Below, piece after piece: positions 8,263 to 16,393 of a stretch of DNA of 46,088 nucleotides. Below the pieces are notes generated by a model, which did not search any database, was not told the DNA's origin, and worked only from the letters and a program-made list of their open reading frames with translations. Location of the stretch: assembly GCA_016287095.1 (NCBI GenBank), contig JAEEVK010000014.1:1-46088 (forward strand), read 5' to 3'. Source of the stretch: Lachnospiraceae bacterium. Lineage in GTDB: Bacteria > Bacillota > Clostridia > Lachnospirales > Lachnospiraceae. The position numbers and the translations under genes are program-made. Numbering within the stretch: the stretch's first letter is position 1; each line of letters starts with the position of its first letter.

Positions 8263-9480
8263 ATGAAAAAAGAAAACAGCAATGAGGAGTTAAGCCTCAG
8301 CAAACAGAGAAAGCTGGCAAAGAAAAAAGAATTTGCCAGGAGAAAGAGAAATGCGGTACTGACAAAAATCATAGTAACACTGCTGATTTTGGCAGTGATA
8401 GGTATCGTAGTGCTGGTGATAGTAAAGGATCAGATCAAGAAGGCAAAAAGCGTAGCTGTTGATACAGACTATTCCGCACAGCTCGATGATAACGGCAAGA
8501 TAAAGGGTATAAAGGCTGCTGACTATGTTTCCATCCCTGATTACAACAATATCACTGCAGACCTTAGTGAGATAGAGTATTCTGACGAGAGTGTTGAGAA
8601 AGATATTGATACTTTACTGAACAACAAGAAATATCTTGACAGCTCAGCAGATCTGATTGCAGCTAATGGTGACAAGGTAAATATTGATTATAAGGGTTCT
8701 GTCGACGGTGTTGAATTTGATGGCGGCACTGCTGAAGGTGCCGATCTTGAGCTCGGATCTAAGTCCTTTATAGATGATTTCGAACAGCAGATCGAAGGCC
8801 ACAAGCCCGGGGATGAGTTTAATGTAGAAGTAACTTTCCCTGAGGATTATACAAATGATCCCGGTCTTGCAGGCAAAGATGCGGTATTTGCAGTCAAGCT
8901 GAACGGTATCTATGTTAAGCCTGAGTTCAATGATGCATTTGTACAGGAGAATCTCTCTGAGTATGCTTCAACTACCGAAGAGTATCGTAAGTATTTGAAG
9001 GATACCAATTATGAGAAAAACCTGACAAGCTTTGTTCGGAAATATGTAGTTGAGAATACCACGCTAAATTCAAAACCTGAGGCATATTTAAAGCAGCTTA
9101 AGGGTAATCATAAGTCGGATGAATATTCTTACTATGAATACATGAATTCGATGTATTCTACATACTATGGATATACTCCGTATACTTCATTTGAAAACTA
9201 TCTCTCACAGTCCTATTCGCAGACAGAGGAACAGTATGATGAAAGTATAGAAGAAAAGGTAACCGATGATCTGAAATATGCACTGTTCTGTCAGGCAGTT
9301 GCTGAGGCTGAAGGTATTACAGCTAACTATGATGATGCTAAAGCATACTATATAGCTCAGGGCGGTACTGAGGATACCTTCGAATCTCAGGTTACCACCT
9401 ACGGAAAGGGCTATGTTGTTCAACAGTACCTTGGTACTAAGGTTATCAAGGCCATCTGTGAGCGTGTTACTGTAAAGTAA
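8263..9480 (+). CDS. membrane-anchored FKBP/trigger-factor-like peptidyl-prolyl isomerase
   Basis: This encodes a 405-residue protein. A strongly basic N-terminus (residues 12-30) leads into one membrane segment (33-54), and the rest should be outside the cell. Residues 136-218 are an FKBP-type isomerase domain of the trigger-factor kind (VNIDYKGSVDGVEFDGG, then KPGDEFNVEVTFPEDY). The remaining 185 residues resemble the C-terminal chaperone arm of trigger factor in length and helical, acidic character. By analogy with family members it probably folds secreted proteins, comparable in role to PrsA. The region 285-320 is rich in Tyr and Ser. The gene is monocistronic, with its own promoter region and a hairpin right after the stop. 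Confidence 0.82.
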   Translation: MKKENSNEELSLSKQRKLAKKKEFARRKRNAVLTKIIVTLLILAVIGIVVLVIVKDQIKKAKSVAVDTDYSAQLDDNGKIKGIKAADYVSIPDYNNITADLSEIEYSDESVEKDIDTLLNNKKYLDSSADLIAANGDKVNIDYKGSVDGVEFDGGTAEGADLELGSKSFIDDFEQQIEGHKPGDEFNVEVTFPEDYTNDPGLAGKDAVFAVKLNGIYVKPEFNDAFVQENLSEYASTTEEYRKYLKDTNYEKNLTSFVRKYVVENTTLNSKPEAYLKQLKGNHKSDEYSYYEYMNSMYSTYYGYTPYTSFENYLSQSYSQTEEQYDESIEEKVTDDLKYALFCQAVAEAEGITANYDDAKAYYIAQGGTEDTFESQVTTYGKGYVVQQYLGTKVIKAICERVTVK

Positions 9481-9512
9481 TGTGTCAATTGGGACGGTTC
9501 TTTTTGACACAT
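9481..9512 (+). terminator. hairpin after PPIase gene, GGGACGGTTCT-type repeat
   Basis: TGTGTCAA (9481-9488) pairs perfectly with TTGACACA (9504-9511) around a loop containing GGGACGGTTCTTT. It starts right at the stop codon. The T-run lies inside the hairpin and purines follow it, so as a terminator it is atypical. The loop core recurs in the hairpin at 20799. Confidence 0.55.
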
Positions 9513-9524
9513 TAAAAAAAGTAC

Positions 9525-9552
9525 TTGAATTTTATAAAAAACGTGGTACAAT
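9525..9552 (+). promoter_or_regulatory. promoter of the thiamine salvage operon
   Basis: The -35 is TTGAAT (9525-9530) and the -10 is TACAAT (9547-9552), with a 16-base spacer. It lies about 20 bases before the TPP aptamer, the right place for the riboswitch transcript. Confidence 0.6.
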
Positions 9553-9573
9553 AGCATACGTCAAATAAAAAGA

Positions 9574-9658
9574 CATACGGGAGCTCGTAATACGGGCTGA
9601 GAGGAAGGTTGGACCTTCGACCGGTAACCTGATTTGGGTAATGCCAACGTAGGGATGC
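9574..9658 (+). promoter_or_regulatory. TPP riboswitch (THI element)
   Basis: The conserved THI-box segments appear in order: GGGAGCTCG, GGGCTGAGAGG, a P3 hairpin (GGAAGGTTGGACCTTC), then AACCTGATTTGGGTAATGCC and CGTAGGGA. These form the pyrimidine- and pyrophosphate-sensing arms. A terminator follows at 9675 and then the thiamine salvage genes, so binding of TPP should stop transcription of the operon. The aptamer assignment is firm because both conserved arms are intact. Confidence 0.95.
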
Positions 9659-9674
9659 TTAAAAACGTTTCTTA

Positions 9675-9700
9675 AGGCTGCCTGATCGGGCAGCCTTTTT
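9675..9700 (+). terminator. riboswitch-controlled terminator
   Basis: AGGCTGCC (9675-9682) pairs with GGCAGCCT (9689-9696) around a 6-base loop, and TTTTT follows. It lies 17 bases after the TPP aptamer and is the expected expression platform. Confidence 0.9.
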
Positions 9701-9710
9701 AAATACCTCA

Positions 9711-9938
9711 TAGAAAGGAGTGAGTGACGGATTCCGGTAGGACCGGACGGATGGAAGGGGAGCGCCTTGCATCTGTAATAACAGCGATGGGAAGCCGTGT
9801 TCCGGCGTGAGAGGAAGCCATTAAGCTTCGACCGATTCTCAAAATATGACATATGAACTAGGCTAATATTGTTAGGATGATAGCCGGGAGTTCATAGCAT
9901 AGGTGGAGAACGACGCTGTTATGAAATGCCGTTCTCAC
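9711..9938 (+). ncRNA. unassigned structured RNA between the TPP riboswitch and thiW
   Basis: About 220 bases hold many complementary segments. TCCGGT (9733-9738) pairs with ACCGGA (9742-9747). GCGCC (9762-9766) pairs with GGCGT (9804-9808), enclosing a hairpin at 9770-9789. GAGA (9809-9812) pairs with TCTC (9837-9840), enclosing GAAGC/GCTTC. ATGAACT and GGCTA (9853-9865) pair with TAGCC and AGTTCAT (9881-9895). GAGAACG (9906-9912) pairs with CGTTCTC (9930-9936). No protein gene fits. A 28-codon frame (GTG 9724 to TGA 9810) follows AAAGGAG but may be fortuitous. GAGAGGAAG..CTTCGACCG resembles P3 of the TPP element upstream, but the rest of the THI box is absent. The length would suit Rfam families such as the raiA RNA; this is a guess. 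It could be a second leader riboswitch, a standalone RNA or a mobile repeat. Confidence 0.6.
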
Positions 9939-9991
9939 AAATTTAATACAACTGAAGATCATACTCGGTTGTAAAAAGAAAGAGGTAGAAA

Positions 9992-10729
9992 ATGAAAAAT
10001 TCAAAAAGTATTTTAAAAATGGTAGTTTTGGCAATGCTCATTGCCATCGGTGTTGTTATATCACCGATCCTGAGAGTAGAGGGTATGTGCCCTATGGCTC
10101 ACTTTATCAATATCGTGTGCTCAGTATTTATGGGCCCTTGGTATTCGTTACTTTGTGCATTTATCATCGGAGTTATCCGTATGGTACTTATGGGTATACC
10201 TCCCCTTGCTCTGACCGGAGCTATATTCGGAGCATTTCTGTCAGGAGTATTTTACAAGCTTTCAAAGGGTAAATTACTTTGTGCGGTTTTAGGCGAGATC
10301 ATTGGTACAGGCATTATCGGAGCCATTGTTTCATATCCGGTTATGACCCTTATCTGGGGCAAGGATGGACTTAGTCTCTTCTTCTATGTACCGTCATTTA
10401 TCTGCGGGACACTTATCGGAGGCAGCATAGCATATTTCTTCCTTAGAAAATATGCAGACGGCGGTATGCTTGCAAAGACACAGGATATGCTGGGCTCACC
10501 CGTATATTCGGACAAGGGCTCTGTACTTACAAATGCTATATCCATAGCCACCTTCGGTGCGATATTATTTGTAGTATTTCTGCTTGTACCGCAGATATTT
10601 AAGTCGGAGTCTGAGGTATGGAGCTATCTGTCATACGGCTCAATAATACTATTTGTGGTATTGGCAGTAGTTTATTATTTGATTAAAAAACTTCATAAGG
10701 CTCCTGTATCTGACTCTGGAAAACAGTGA
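9992..10729 (+). CDS. thiW: ThiW, thiazole (HET) transporter subunit with C-terminal extension
   Basis: ThiW is the substrate-capture membrane protein thought to import hydroxyethylthiazole. The N-terminal 165 residues match the family: a first helix (MVVLAMLIAIGVVISP), the PMAHFINIVCSVFMGPWYSLL segment and repeated Gly-rich helices. It probably works with shared energy-coupling-factor ATPases encoded elsewhere, as none are nearby. At 245 residues it is longer than typical ThiW (about 160-170). The extra part (about 170-245) carries two more hydrophobic segments. It is the first gene after the riboswitch region, with GAGG upstream of the ATG. The thiM-thiE-thiD neighbours support the substrate. 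Confidence 0.88.
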   Translation: MKNSKSILKMVVLAMLIAIGVVISPILRVEGMCPMAHFINIVCSVFMGPWYSLLCAFIIGVIRMVLMGIPPLALTGAIFGAFLSGVFYKLSKGKLLCAVLGEIIGTGIIGAIVSYPVMTLIWGKDGLSLFFYVPSFICGTLIGGSIAYFFLRKYADGGMLAKTQDMLGSPVYSDKGSVLTNAISIATFGAILFVVFLLVPQIFKSESEVWSYLSYGSIILFVVLAVVYYLIKKLHKAPVSDSGKQ

Positions 10730-10796
10730 TTACAAGAGCTTATGACGGTAAACCGGGCGGCAATTAAAACAATTTAAGGGAAGAAAGTAAAACATA

Positions 10797-11636
10797 ATGA
10801 ATGAAAATCTTGATCTGGCAAAAAATATCAATGAACTGCGACGTCTCTTAAAGGATGTGCGCCCGCTCGTGCATTGCATCACAAATCCGATATCCATAAA
10901 TCAGTGTGCAAATACCATCCTTGCAGCCGGGGCGCGTCCGATATGCGCAGAGCATCCAAAGGAGGCAGCAGAGATTACGTCAAGTGCAGGCGCTGTTATG
11001 CTAAATCTTGGAAATATCACTGATGTCAGGATGGAATCGATGCGTATATCCGCAAATGAAGCCAGAAAAAACGGTATCCGTTTTGTGCTTGATATATGTG
11101 GTGCGGCATGTCTGAAAAACAGACGCTTTTATGCTGAAAATATGATAAAGGCATTTCATCCGACTGTGGTAAAAGGCAATTACTCAGAGATCAAAGCACT
11201 CTATCAAAAGGACTATCAGTCTTCAGGCGTTGATGCGGATTCGTCTTTGGTGATCGAAGAAATTGCGGAGATTGCTAAAAAGTTAGCCGAGGAGATTAAT
11301 AAGGCAGCAACCGAAAAAAGTTATAAAACCACCATTTTAGTCAGTGGAAAAACGGATATAGTTACTGATGGAGAGAATATCTGCTTTGTTAAAAACGGGA
11401 CTCCTCAGCTGGCTACCATTACCGGAACAGGTTGTATGCAGGGCGCTTTATGTGCGGCATTTTTATCGGTTGCCGATGGGTTTGATGCTGCTGTAGCAGC
11501 AAGTGCCATGTTTGGTATCTGTGGCGAATTATCAGAGACTGATAAGGGCAGCGGCACATTCCAGGTAAATCTTCTGGACAATTTGTCTACCATTAAGGAT
11601 GAGGATATTGTTAACCGGATTAAAGTTGAATCTTAA
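10797..11636 (+). CDS. thiM: hydroxyethylthiazole kinase
   Basis: ThiM phosphorylates 4-methyl-5-(2-hydroxyethyl)thiazole for thiamine salvage. The family marks are LVHCITNPISINQCANT (about 24-40), GARPICAEHPKEA, MLNLGNITD and GNYSEIKAL. The C-terminal TGTGCMQGAL (209-218) carries the catalytic Cys of the ribokinase-like site. The segment that reads LDPVGVGAT in the best-studied enzymes is LDICGAACL here, a variant I cannot place as typical or not. It sits 67 bases after thiW and 61 before thiE in the riboswitch-controlled operon. Confidence 0.93.
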   Translation: MNENLDLAKNINELRRLLKDVRPLVHCITNPISINQCANTILAAGARPICAEHPKEAAEITSSAGAVMLNLGNITDVRMESMRISANEARKNGIRFVLDICGAACLKNRRFYAENMIKAFHPTVVKGNYSEIKALYQKDYQSSGVDADSSLVIEEIAEIAKKLAEEINKAATEKSYKTTILVSGKTDIVTDGENICFVKNGTPQLATITGTGCMQGALCAAFLSVADGFDAAVAASAMFGICGELSETDKGSGTFQVNLLDNLSTIKDEDIVNRIKVES

Positions 11637-11697
11637 AACAGGAGATAAAGAAAAAACAGGCTAATACCCTGTTACCTTTAAAAGGAAGTAAAACAAT

Positions 11698-12333
11698 ATG
11701 GCAAAATTTAATCCAAGACTGTACTTCATAACAGATAGTACAAAATATGAAAAAGAAGAATTTTTAAGTCGTGTAGAGGCAGCTCTGCAGGGCGGAGTGA
11801 CTTTAGTCCAGCTCAGAGAAAAGGAGCGTACCACCAGGGAATATCTGGAGCTCGCAAGGGAAGTACATGCTTTGACTTTAAAATATAACGTTCCTCTGAT
11901 CATCGATGACAGACTGGATGTGGCTATGGCTATCGACGCTGAAGGTGTACACTTAGGTCAGAGTGATCTGCCGATAGGTATAGCCAGAAAGATATTCGGA
12001 CTCGACAAGATCATCGGAGCCACAGCCAAGACTGTGGAACAGGCAAAAGAGGCATACGAGCAGGGAGCGGATTACCTGGGAGTCGGAGCTATATATCCTA
12101 CAACTACCAAGGTAAAAACCATTCTTACCTCAACGGATATGCTGGACAAGATCTGCCATGCAGTACCCATCCCTGCCAATGCGATAGGCGGCCTCAATAA
12201 GGACAACATTGATGTGCTTAAAGGTATCCCGATAGCCGGGATATGTGTGGTTTCGGCTATCATGAAAGCAGATGATCCAAAGAAGGCTGCCGAGGAATTG
12301 TCGGAGGCAGTAAAAAATAAATTAGGATTTTAA
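11698..12333 (+). CDS. thiE: thiamine-phosphate synthase
   Basis: ThiE joins the pyrimidine and thiazole phosphates to thiamine phosphate. The 211 residues form a TIM barrel with the family motifs LVQLREKERT (about 40), LIIDDRLDVA, GVHLGQSDLP, GATAKT, ADYLGVGAIYPTTTK and AIGGLNKDN. These bind the two substrates and their phosphates. GGAAG precedes the ATG. It is preceded by thiM and followed by a hairpin and thiD. Confidence 0.95.
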   Translation: MAKFNPRLYFITDSTKYEKEEFLSRVEAALQGGVTLVQLREKERTTREYLELAREVHALTLKYNVPLIIDDRLDVAMAIDAEGVHLGQSDLPIGIARKIFGLDKIIGATAKTVEQAKEAYEQGADYLGVGAIYPTTTKVKTILTSTDMLDKICHAVPIPANAIGGLNKDNIDVLKGIPIAGICVVSAIMKADDPKKAAEELSEAVKNKLGF

Positions 12334-12341
12334 GATCATAC

Positions 12342-12374
12342 AGCGGTTCACCGGGGGCACCACCTTGAATCGCT
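12342..12374 (+). other. intergenic hairpin between thiE and thiD
   Basis: AGCGGTTCA (12342-12350) pairs over 9 bases (one wobble) with TGAATCGCT (12366-12374). No T-run follows, so it is not a terminator. It may protect or process the polycistronic message. Confidence 0.5.
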
Positions 12375-12412
12375 ATATAAAAATAATACTTACATGGAAA
12401 GGAAACAAAACG

Positions 12413-13237
12413 ATGAAAACAGTATTATCAATCGCGGGAAGTGATTCCAGCGGAGGCGCCGGTATTCAGGCAGATTTAAAGACCATGACTATGAATGGTG
12501 TATATGGGATGACAGCCATCACGGCACTCACAGCCCAGAACACGACCGGCGTTACGGGGATTTTGGAGGTAGATCCGGGGTTCCTGAAGCAGCAGATAGA
12601 TGCTGTATTTGAAGATATTTTTCCCGATGCGGTAAAGATCGGTATGGTATCCTCATCCGAGCTTATCAGGGTAATAGCTGAAAGGCTCACTTTTTACGGA
12701 GCAAAAAACATAGTTGTGGATCCTGTCATGGTAGCGACCAGTGGTTCAAAGCTCCTGCAGGATGAGGCGATAGACACGCTTACTTCCTGTCTGTTACCAA
12801 AAGCAAGTGTTGTAACTCCCAATATCCCCGAGGCAGAAATACTTTCCGGGATGAAAATCGAAACCGAAAAAGATATGGAAAAAGCCGCAGAGCTGATAGG
12901 GACAAAGTATAACTGTGATGTACTGCTCAAGGGCGGTCACAATATCAACGATGCCAACGACCTCTTATATAAAGGTGAGGTCATTACAAATGATTCCTAT
13001 AAAGAGCCCTGTCTAAAATGGTTTAACGGGAAAAGAATAGATAATCCCAATACCCACGGAACAGGCTGTACTCTGTCATCAGCCATAGCATCAAACCTTG
13101 CTAAAGGCATGGATATGGAAGATGCAGTAAGAATGGCAAAGGAATACATATCGGGTGCTCTGTCCGCTATGCTTGACCTTGGAAAAGGTAGCGGGCCTAT
13201 GATGCACAATTTCAATTTGTCAGGAAAGTTCTATTAA
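12413..13237 (+). CDS. thiD: hydroxymethylpyrimidine (phosphate) kinase
   Basis: ThiD carries out the two phosphorylations of hydroxymethylpyrimidine that yield the substrate of ThiE. The N-terminus (LSIAGSDSSGGAGIQADLKT), the VVDPVMVATSG segment and the C-terminal THGTGCTLSSAIA with its catalytic Cys are diagnostic of the ribokinase-like HMP kinases. I start it at ATG 12413, after AAAGGA, giving 274 residues. The upstream in-frame TTG at 12365 lies inside the intergenic hairpin and is unlikely. The gene belongs to the thiamine operon, and the following methyltransferase has its own ribosome site. Confidence 0.94.
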   Translation: MKTVLSIAGSDSSGGAGIQADLKTMTMNGVYGMTAITALTAQNTTGVTGILEVDPGFLKQQIDAVFEDIFPDAVKIGMVSSSELIRVIAERLTFYGAKNIVVDPVMVATSGSKLLQDEAIDTLTSCLLPKASVVTPNIPEAEILSGMKIETEKDMEKAAELIGTKYNCDVLLKGGHNINDANDLLYKGEVITNDSYKEPCLKWFNGKRIDNPNTHGTGCTLSSAIASNLAKGMDMEDAVRMAKEYISGALSAMLDLGKGSGPMMHNFNLSGKFY

Positions 13238-13302
13238 TGTGCTAACGGAGCCGGTTTTGACATCCTTGGCATGAATAATACATATTATTAGGAGATTACA
13301 AA

Positions 13303-14001
13303 ATGGGAAAACAGAAATTTGACGGATACGCAGATAAATATGATGAGTGGTTTATGAAAAATGAGAACCTTTTTACAAGTGAGCTTCGTCTCTTTGAAAA
13401 GGTATTAGGTGATATTACAGGAAAGAAGCTCCTTTCCGTAGGCTGCGGCAGCGGACTTTTTGAGAGCTATATTGACAGCTCAAACATTGATGGTATCGAG
13501 CCTTCGGAGGATATGGGCAGGATAGCTGAAAAGAGAGGCATTAATGTGATCAAATACGGTCTCATTGAAGATGTTGATCTGCCTGACGAGACCTATGATA
13601 TCATATATTTTAACGGCAGCTCCAGCTATATGGAGGACCTTAAGCCTGTTTATGAAAAGAGCCTTCGTGCTTTAAAGAAAAACGGTAAGCTTATTCTCCT
13701 TGATGTACCCAAGGAGAGCGCTTTTGGATTTATGTATCTTTTAGGAAAGAGCCTTAATACCTATGATCATGAATTCTTAGAGGGTGCCATGCCCGAGCTT
13801 CCTTATCCTTTAGCACTGGCATCATCAGGAGTATGGCATACTACAGAAGAAAAGATCAATGTATTAAAGGAGCTTGGCATTAAGAATTTTGATTTCTACC
13901 AGACACTGATCAAGAATCCTCTGTACACAAACGAAGAGCCCGAGGAGGTTTCTGAAGGCTACAAGAGCGGTGGATATGTTGCTATTATTGCCGAAAAATG
14001 A
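13303..14001 (+). CDS. class I SAM-dependent methyltransferase
   Basis: This 232-residue protein has the SAM-binding motif I LLSVGCGSGLFE (about 45-56), an acidic motif (DGIEPSEDM), motif III-like DIIYFNGSSSYMED and LILLDVPKE. The C-terminal half carries helices that could bind a small-molecule substrate. It sits inside the thiamine salvage operon between thiD and tenA, with AGGAG before its ATG. Methylation is not a known step of this route. It may act on a thiamine-related compound (detoxification or modification) or simply be co-transcribed. The family is clear, the substrate is unknown. Confidence 0.82.
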   Translation: MGKQKFDGYADKYDEWFMKNENLFTSELRLFEKVLGDITGKKLLSVGCGSGLFESYIDSSNIDGIEPSEDMGRIAEKRGINVIKYGLIEDVDLPDETYDIIYFNGSSSYMEDLKPVYEKSLRALKKNGKLILLDVPKESAFGFMYLLGKSLNTYDHEFLEGAMPELPYPLALASSGVWHTTEEKINVLKELGIKNFDFYQTLIKNPLYTNEEPEEVSEGYKSGGYVAIIAEK

Positions 14002-14084
14002 GACCGGAAGTTTATAATTGAGTGAAATGATTGATAAAGCCGAATTTAAAATGAACGATGTTTCATGGCGGAAAGGAAATAAAC

Positions 14085-14732
14085 ATGAAAATAACAGATA
14101 CATTATATTCTGAGGTCGAGGCTCTTTGGGAGAAGGCAGCAGAAAAAGAAATCCTAATAAAAATGGCAGATGGCTCCTTGGATGAGAACAGGTATTCAAG
14201 GTATATGCTTCAGGATTACTACTATCTTCTTGAATATAAAGATATACTTGAGAGACTGCTTAAGCTATCAGATGACAGTGAGGTTTCAGAATTTTTAAAA
14301 ATGGCTGTAGATGTTACTGTATATGAAATAGAGAGCGTACATCTGCCGGCTATGAAAAAACTCGGAATATCTGAGGATACGATAAAGAATACCGGAAAAA
14401 ATCAGGTAATAGCGGACTATATCCGGTTTTACCATGATACCATTGACAAGAGCGGCCTTTTGGGAGGCTTTACAGCGTTGCTTCAATGCTGTTGGAATTA
14501 CGCTTATCTTGGCGAAAAATTATGCAAAAAGTATGGAGATAAGATAGAAAAGTCCTATTACAAATTCTGGTTTGATGCATATACCTCCAAGGAGTATGTG
14601 GAGACAAATGAGAAGTGGCAGAGTATTGTAAACAGATTAACAACCGATATTGACGAAAATACAAAAGATACATTATGCAGGATTTTTAAAACATGTGCAG
14701 AGTTTGAGAACAAATTCTGGGATGTTCTTTGA
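14085..14732 (+). CDS. tenA: TenA-like thiaminase II / aminopyrimidine aminohydrolase
   Basis: TenA proteins hydrolyse amino-pyrimidines formed when thiamine breaks down, giving hydroxymethylpyrimidine for reuse. The 215-residue all-helical protein shows RYMLQDYYYLLEY near residue 45, the helix with the expected catalytic Cys (LLQCCWNYAYLGEKL) and the C-terminal FENKFWDVL with the conserved glutamate. The start at ATG 14085 has AAGGA (14073-14077); the upstream in-frame ATG 14058 lacks one. It is the last gene of the operon and a terminator follows 6 bases after the stop. Confidence 0.9.
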   Translation: MKITDTLYSEVEALWEKAAEKEILIKMADGSLDENRYSRYMLQDYYYLLEYKDILERLLKLSDDSEVSEFLKMAVDVTVYEIESVHLPAMKKLGISEDTIKNTGKNQVIADYIRFYHDTIDKSGLLGGFTALLQCCWNYAYLGEKLCKKYGDKIEKSYYKFWFDAYTSKEYVETNEKWQSIVNRLTTDIDENTKDTLCRIFKTCAEFENKFWDVL

Positions 14733-14738
14733 AACTAT

Positions 14739-14765
14739 AGACAGGGCCGGGTCCCTGTCTTTTTT
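14739..14765 (+). terminator. terminator of the thiamine operon
   Basis: AGACAGGG (14739-14746) pairs perfectly with CCCTGTCT (14753-14760), followed by a run of T. Confidence 0.92.
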
Positions 14766-14771
14766 GATGGG

Positions 14772-14800
14772 TTGACAAGGCTTTCAAATCGAAGTAATAT
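14772..14800 (+). promoter_or_regulatory. sigma-70-type promoter of the aminopeptidase gene
   Basis: A consensus TTGACA (14772-14777) and TAATAT (14795-14800) are separated by 17 bases. They sit just after the thiamine operon terminator and 63 bases before the start codon. Confidence 0.75.
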
Positions 14801-14863
14801 TACTTTATACTTGAGTGTCAATTTGTCATTCAGAGATAAATATTTAAGATACGAGGTACAAAA

Positions 14864-16255
14864 ATGGCATCAAAGAAAATATCGGCGGCAAACCGTCTGG
14901 CAGATTTCATAAAGAAAGCGGTATCACCGTACCATACGGTAGAAGAGTCGAGAAAAATACTGGAGGCAGCAGGCTTTTTTGAATTATCACTGAATCAGGA
15001 TTGGGATGTAAAGCAGGGCGGAAAATTTTATGTGCTTCCGTTTAAAACCTCTCTTTTTGCATTTACAATACCTGCTACGGAAAATGATGCAGTATTACCA
15101 GAAGCAAAGAAAAAATCCAAAAAGATAACAGATAATTGTGAAGAAAAGGCTTTGACAAGTAATAGTATACATATTGCAGCTGCACATACGGATTTTCCCT
15201 GTCTGCATATCAAACCTGTAGCTGAATTTGAGTCGAGGGGGTATCTTCGTATAAATACCGAAATATATGGTGGACCTATCTTAAACACCTGGCTTGACAG
15301 GCCCTTGTCTGTGGCAGGCAGAGTGCTTTTAAGGAGCAGCGAGATATATGCTCCTCGTGAGGTGATGGTGGATTTTGCCCGTCCGTTACTTACCATCCCC
15401 AATCTTGCAGTGCATTACAATCGTGAAGTTAACGAAGGAGTAAAACTCACAAAGCAAAATGATATGTTGCCTCTTTTGGGGATGATTAACGATAAGTTAA
15501 ACAAGGATTCCTATTTTATAGATTTGTTGGCAAAGGAAATAAAGGAAAAGAAAGAGGATATCCTCGACTTTGACCTTTATGTATATAATGCTGAGGAGCC
15601 TGCATTTGTCGGTCTTAATAATGAGATGCTGTCATCACCGAGACTTGATAATATTACTTCATGTCTGGCATTGGTGGAAGGACTTATTAATGCTTCTATA
15701 GAAAGTGAATGTAATGACCGGAGACTTAATGAATTAAATCTGATAGCGCTGTTTGACAACGAAGAAATCGGTTCCGAAACTAAGCAGGGTGCAGATTCCG
15801 AGCTGCTCCGCGTAATTCTTAGAAAGATTTACAGGAGCCTGGGCAAGGATGAGATAACACTGGATACTGATATCCGTAAGGGTTTCTTACTAAGTGTCGA
15901 TGTGGCTCATGCACTACATCCTGCTAAGGCTGAGAAGTATGATCCCGTCAACAATATGCGTATGGGCGACGGAGTGACGATAAAGCTTAGTGCAAACCAG
16001 AGGTATACTTATGATGGAGTGGCCGTTGCCTGCGTCCAGCAGTTATGTGATAAGTTTGGTATAAAGTATAAGAAGTTTGTAAATAATTCTGATATGCCGG
16101 GCGGTGGTACATTAGGTCCCATTATTTCGTCCCATTTACCGATGTATACCGTGGATATTGGAGTACCGATACTTGCCATGCATTCCGCAAGGGAGCTTAT
16201 GGGGGCCTGCGACCAGGATGAACTGGTTAAACTGATTACAGGCTTTTTTGAGTAA
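14864..16255 (+). CDS. M18-family zinc aminopeptidase
   Basis: A metallo-aminopeptidase of family M18 that removes N-terminal residues, often acidic or neutral, from peptides in the cytoplasm. The metal-binding and catalytic motifs are AAAHTDFPCLHIKP (His about 108), LFDNEEIGSETKQGA (about 296-310), SVDVAHALHP and NNSDMPGGGTLGPI, with a final His near the C-terminus (AMHSARELMG). At 463 residues it has the normal length. No signal peptide is present. It is monocistronic, with its own promoter at 14772 and a hairpin after the stop. Confidence 0.94.
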   Translation: MASKKISAANRLADFIKKAVSPYHTVEESRKILEAAGFFELSLNQDWDVKQGGKFYVLPFKTSLFAFTIPATENDAVLPEAKKKSKKITDNCEEKALTSNSIHIAAAHTDFPCLHIKPVAEFESRGYLRINTEIYGGPILNTWLDRPLSVAGRVLLRSSEIYAPREVMVDFARPLLTIPNLAVHYNREVNEGVKLTKQNDMLPLLGMINDKLNKDSYFIDLLAKEIKEKKEDILDFDLYVYNAEEPAFVGLNNEMLSSPRLDNITSCLALVEGLINASIESECNDRRLNELNLIALFDNEEIGSETKQGADSELLRVILRKIYRSLGKDEITLDTDIRKGFLLSVDVAHALHPAKAEKYDPVNNMRMGDGVTIKLSANQRYTYDGVAVACVQQLCDKFGIKYKKFVNNSDMPGGGTLGPIISSHLPMYTVDIGVPILAMHSARELMGACDQDELVKLITGFFE

Positions 16256-16292
16256 AAAAAGAGATGGCGGGACATAAACTTATACAGGCAAT

Positions 16293-16316
16293 CGGTCAAG
16301 AAGAATTTCTTGACCG
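16293..16316 (+). terminator. hairpin after the aminopeptidase gene
   Basis: CGGTCAAGAA (16293-16302) pairs perfectly with TTCTTGACCG (16307-16316) around a 4-base loop. The following GTTTGGTTATTTAT is only moderately T-rich, so termination may be weak. Confidence 0.6.
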
Positions 16317-16393
16317 GTTTGGTTATTTATGATAAAATCCGTAAAGTAGTATAAATCTATATAGGAGTGATTCCTTCTGTATCCCAAAAACAT

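Noticed and set aside
9532-9852. 106-residue minus-strand frame across the riboswitch
   Set aside because: It runs antisense through the TPP aptamer, terminator and structured RNA; the sequence constraint there is RNA structure.
9711-9938. Second full TPP riboswitch
   Set aside because: Only the P3-like GAGAGGAAG..CTTCGACC part is similar; the conserved CTGAT..GGATAATGCC..GTAGGGA arm is not present.
9724-9940. Group II intron remnant (domain V-like hairpin)
   Set aside because: The GAGAACG/CGTTCTC stem lacks the AGC triad and bulge of domain V and there is no reverse transcriptase.
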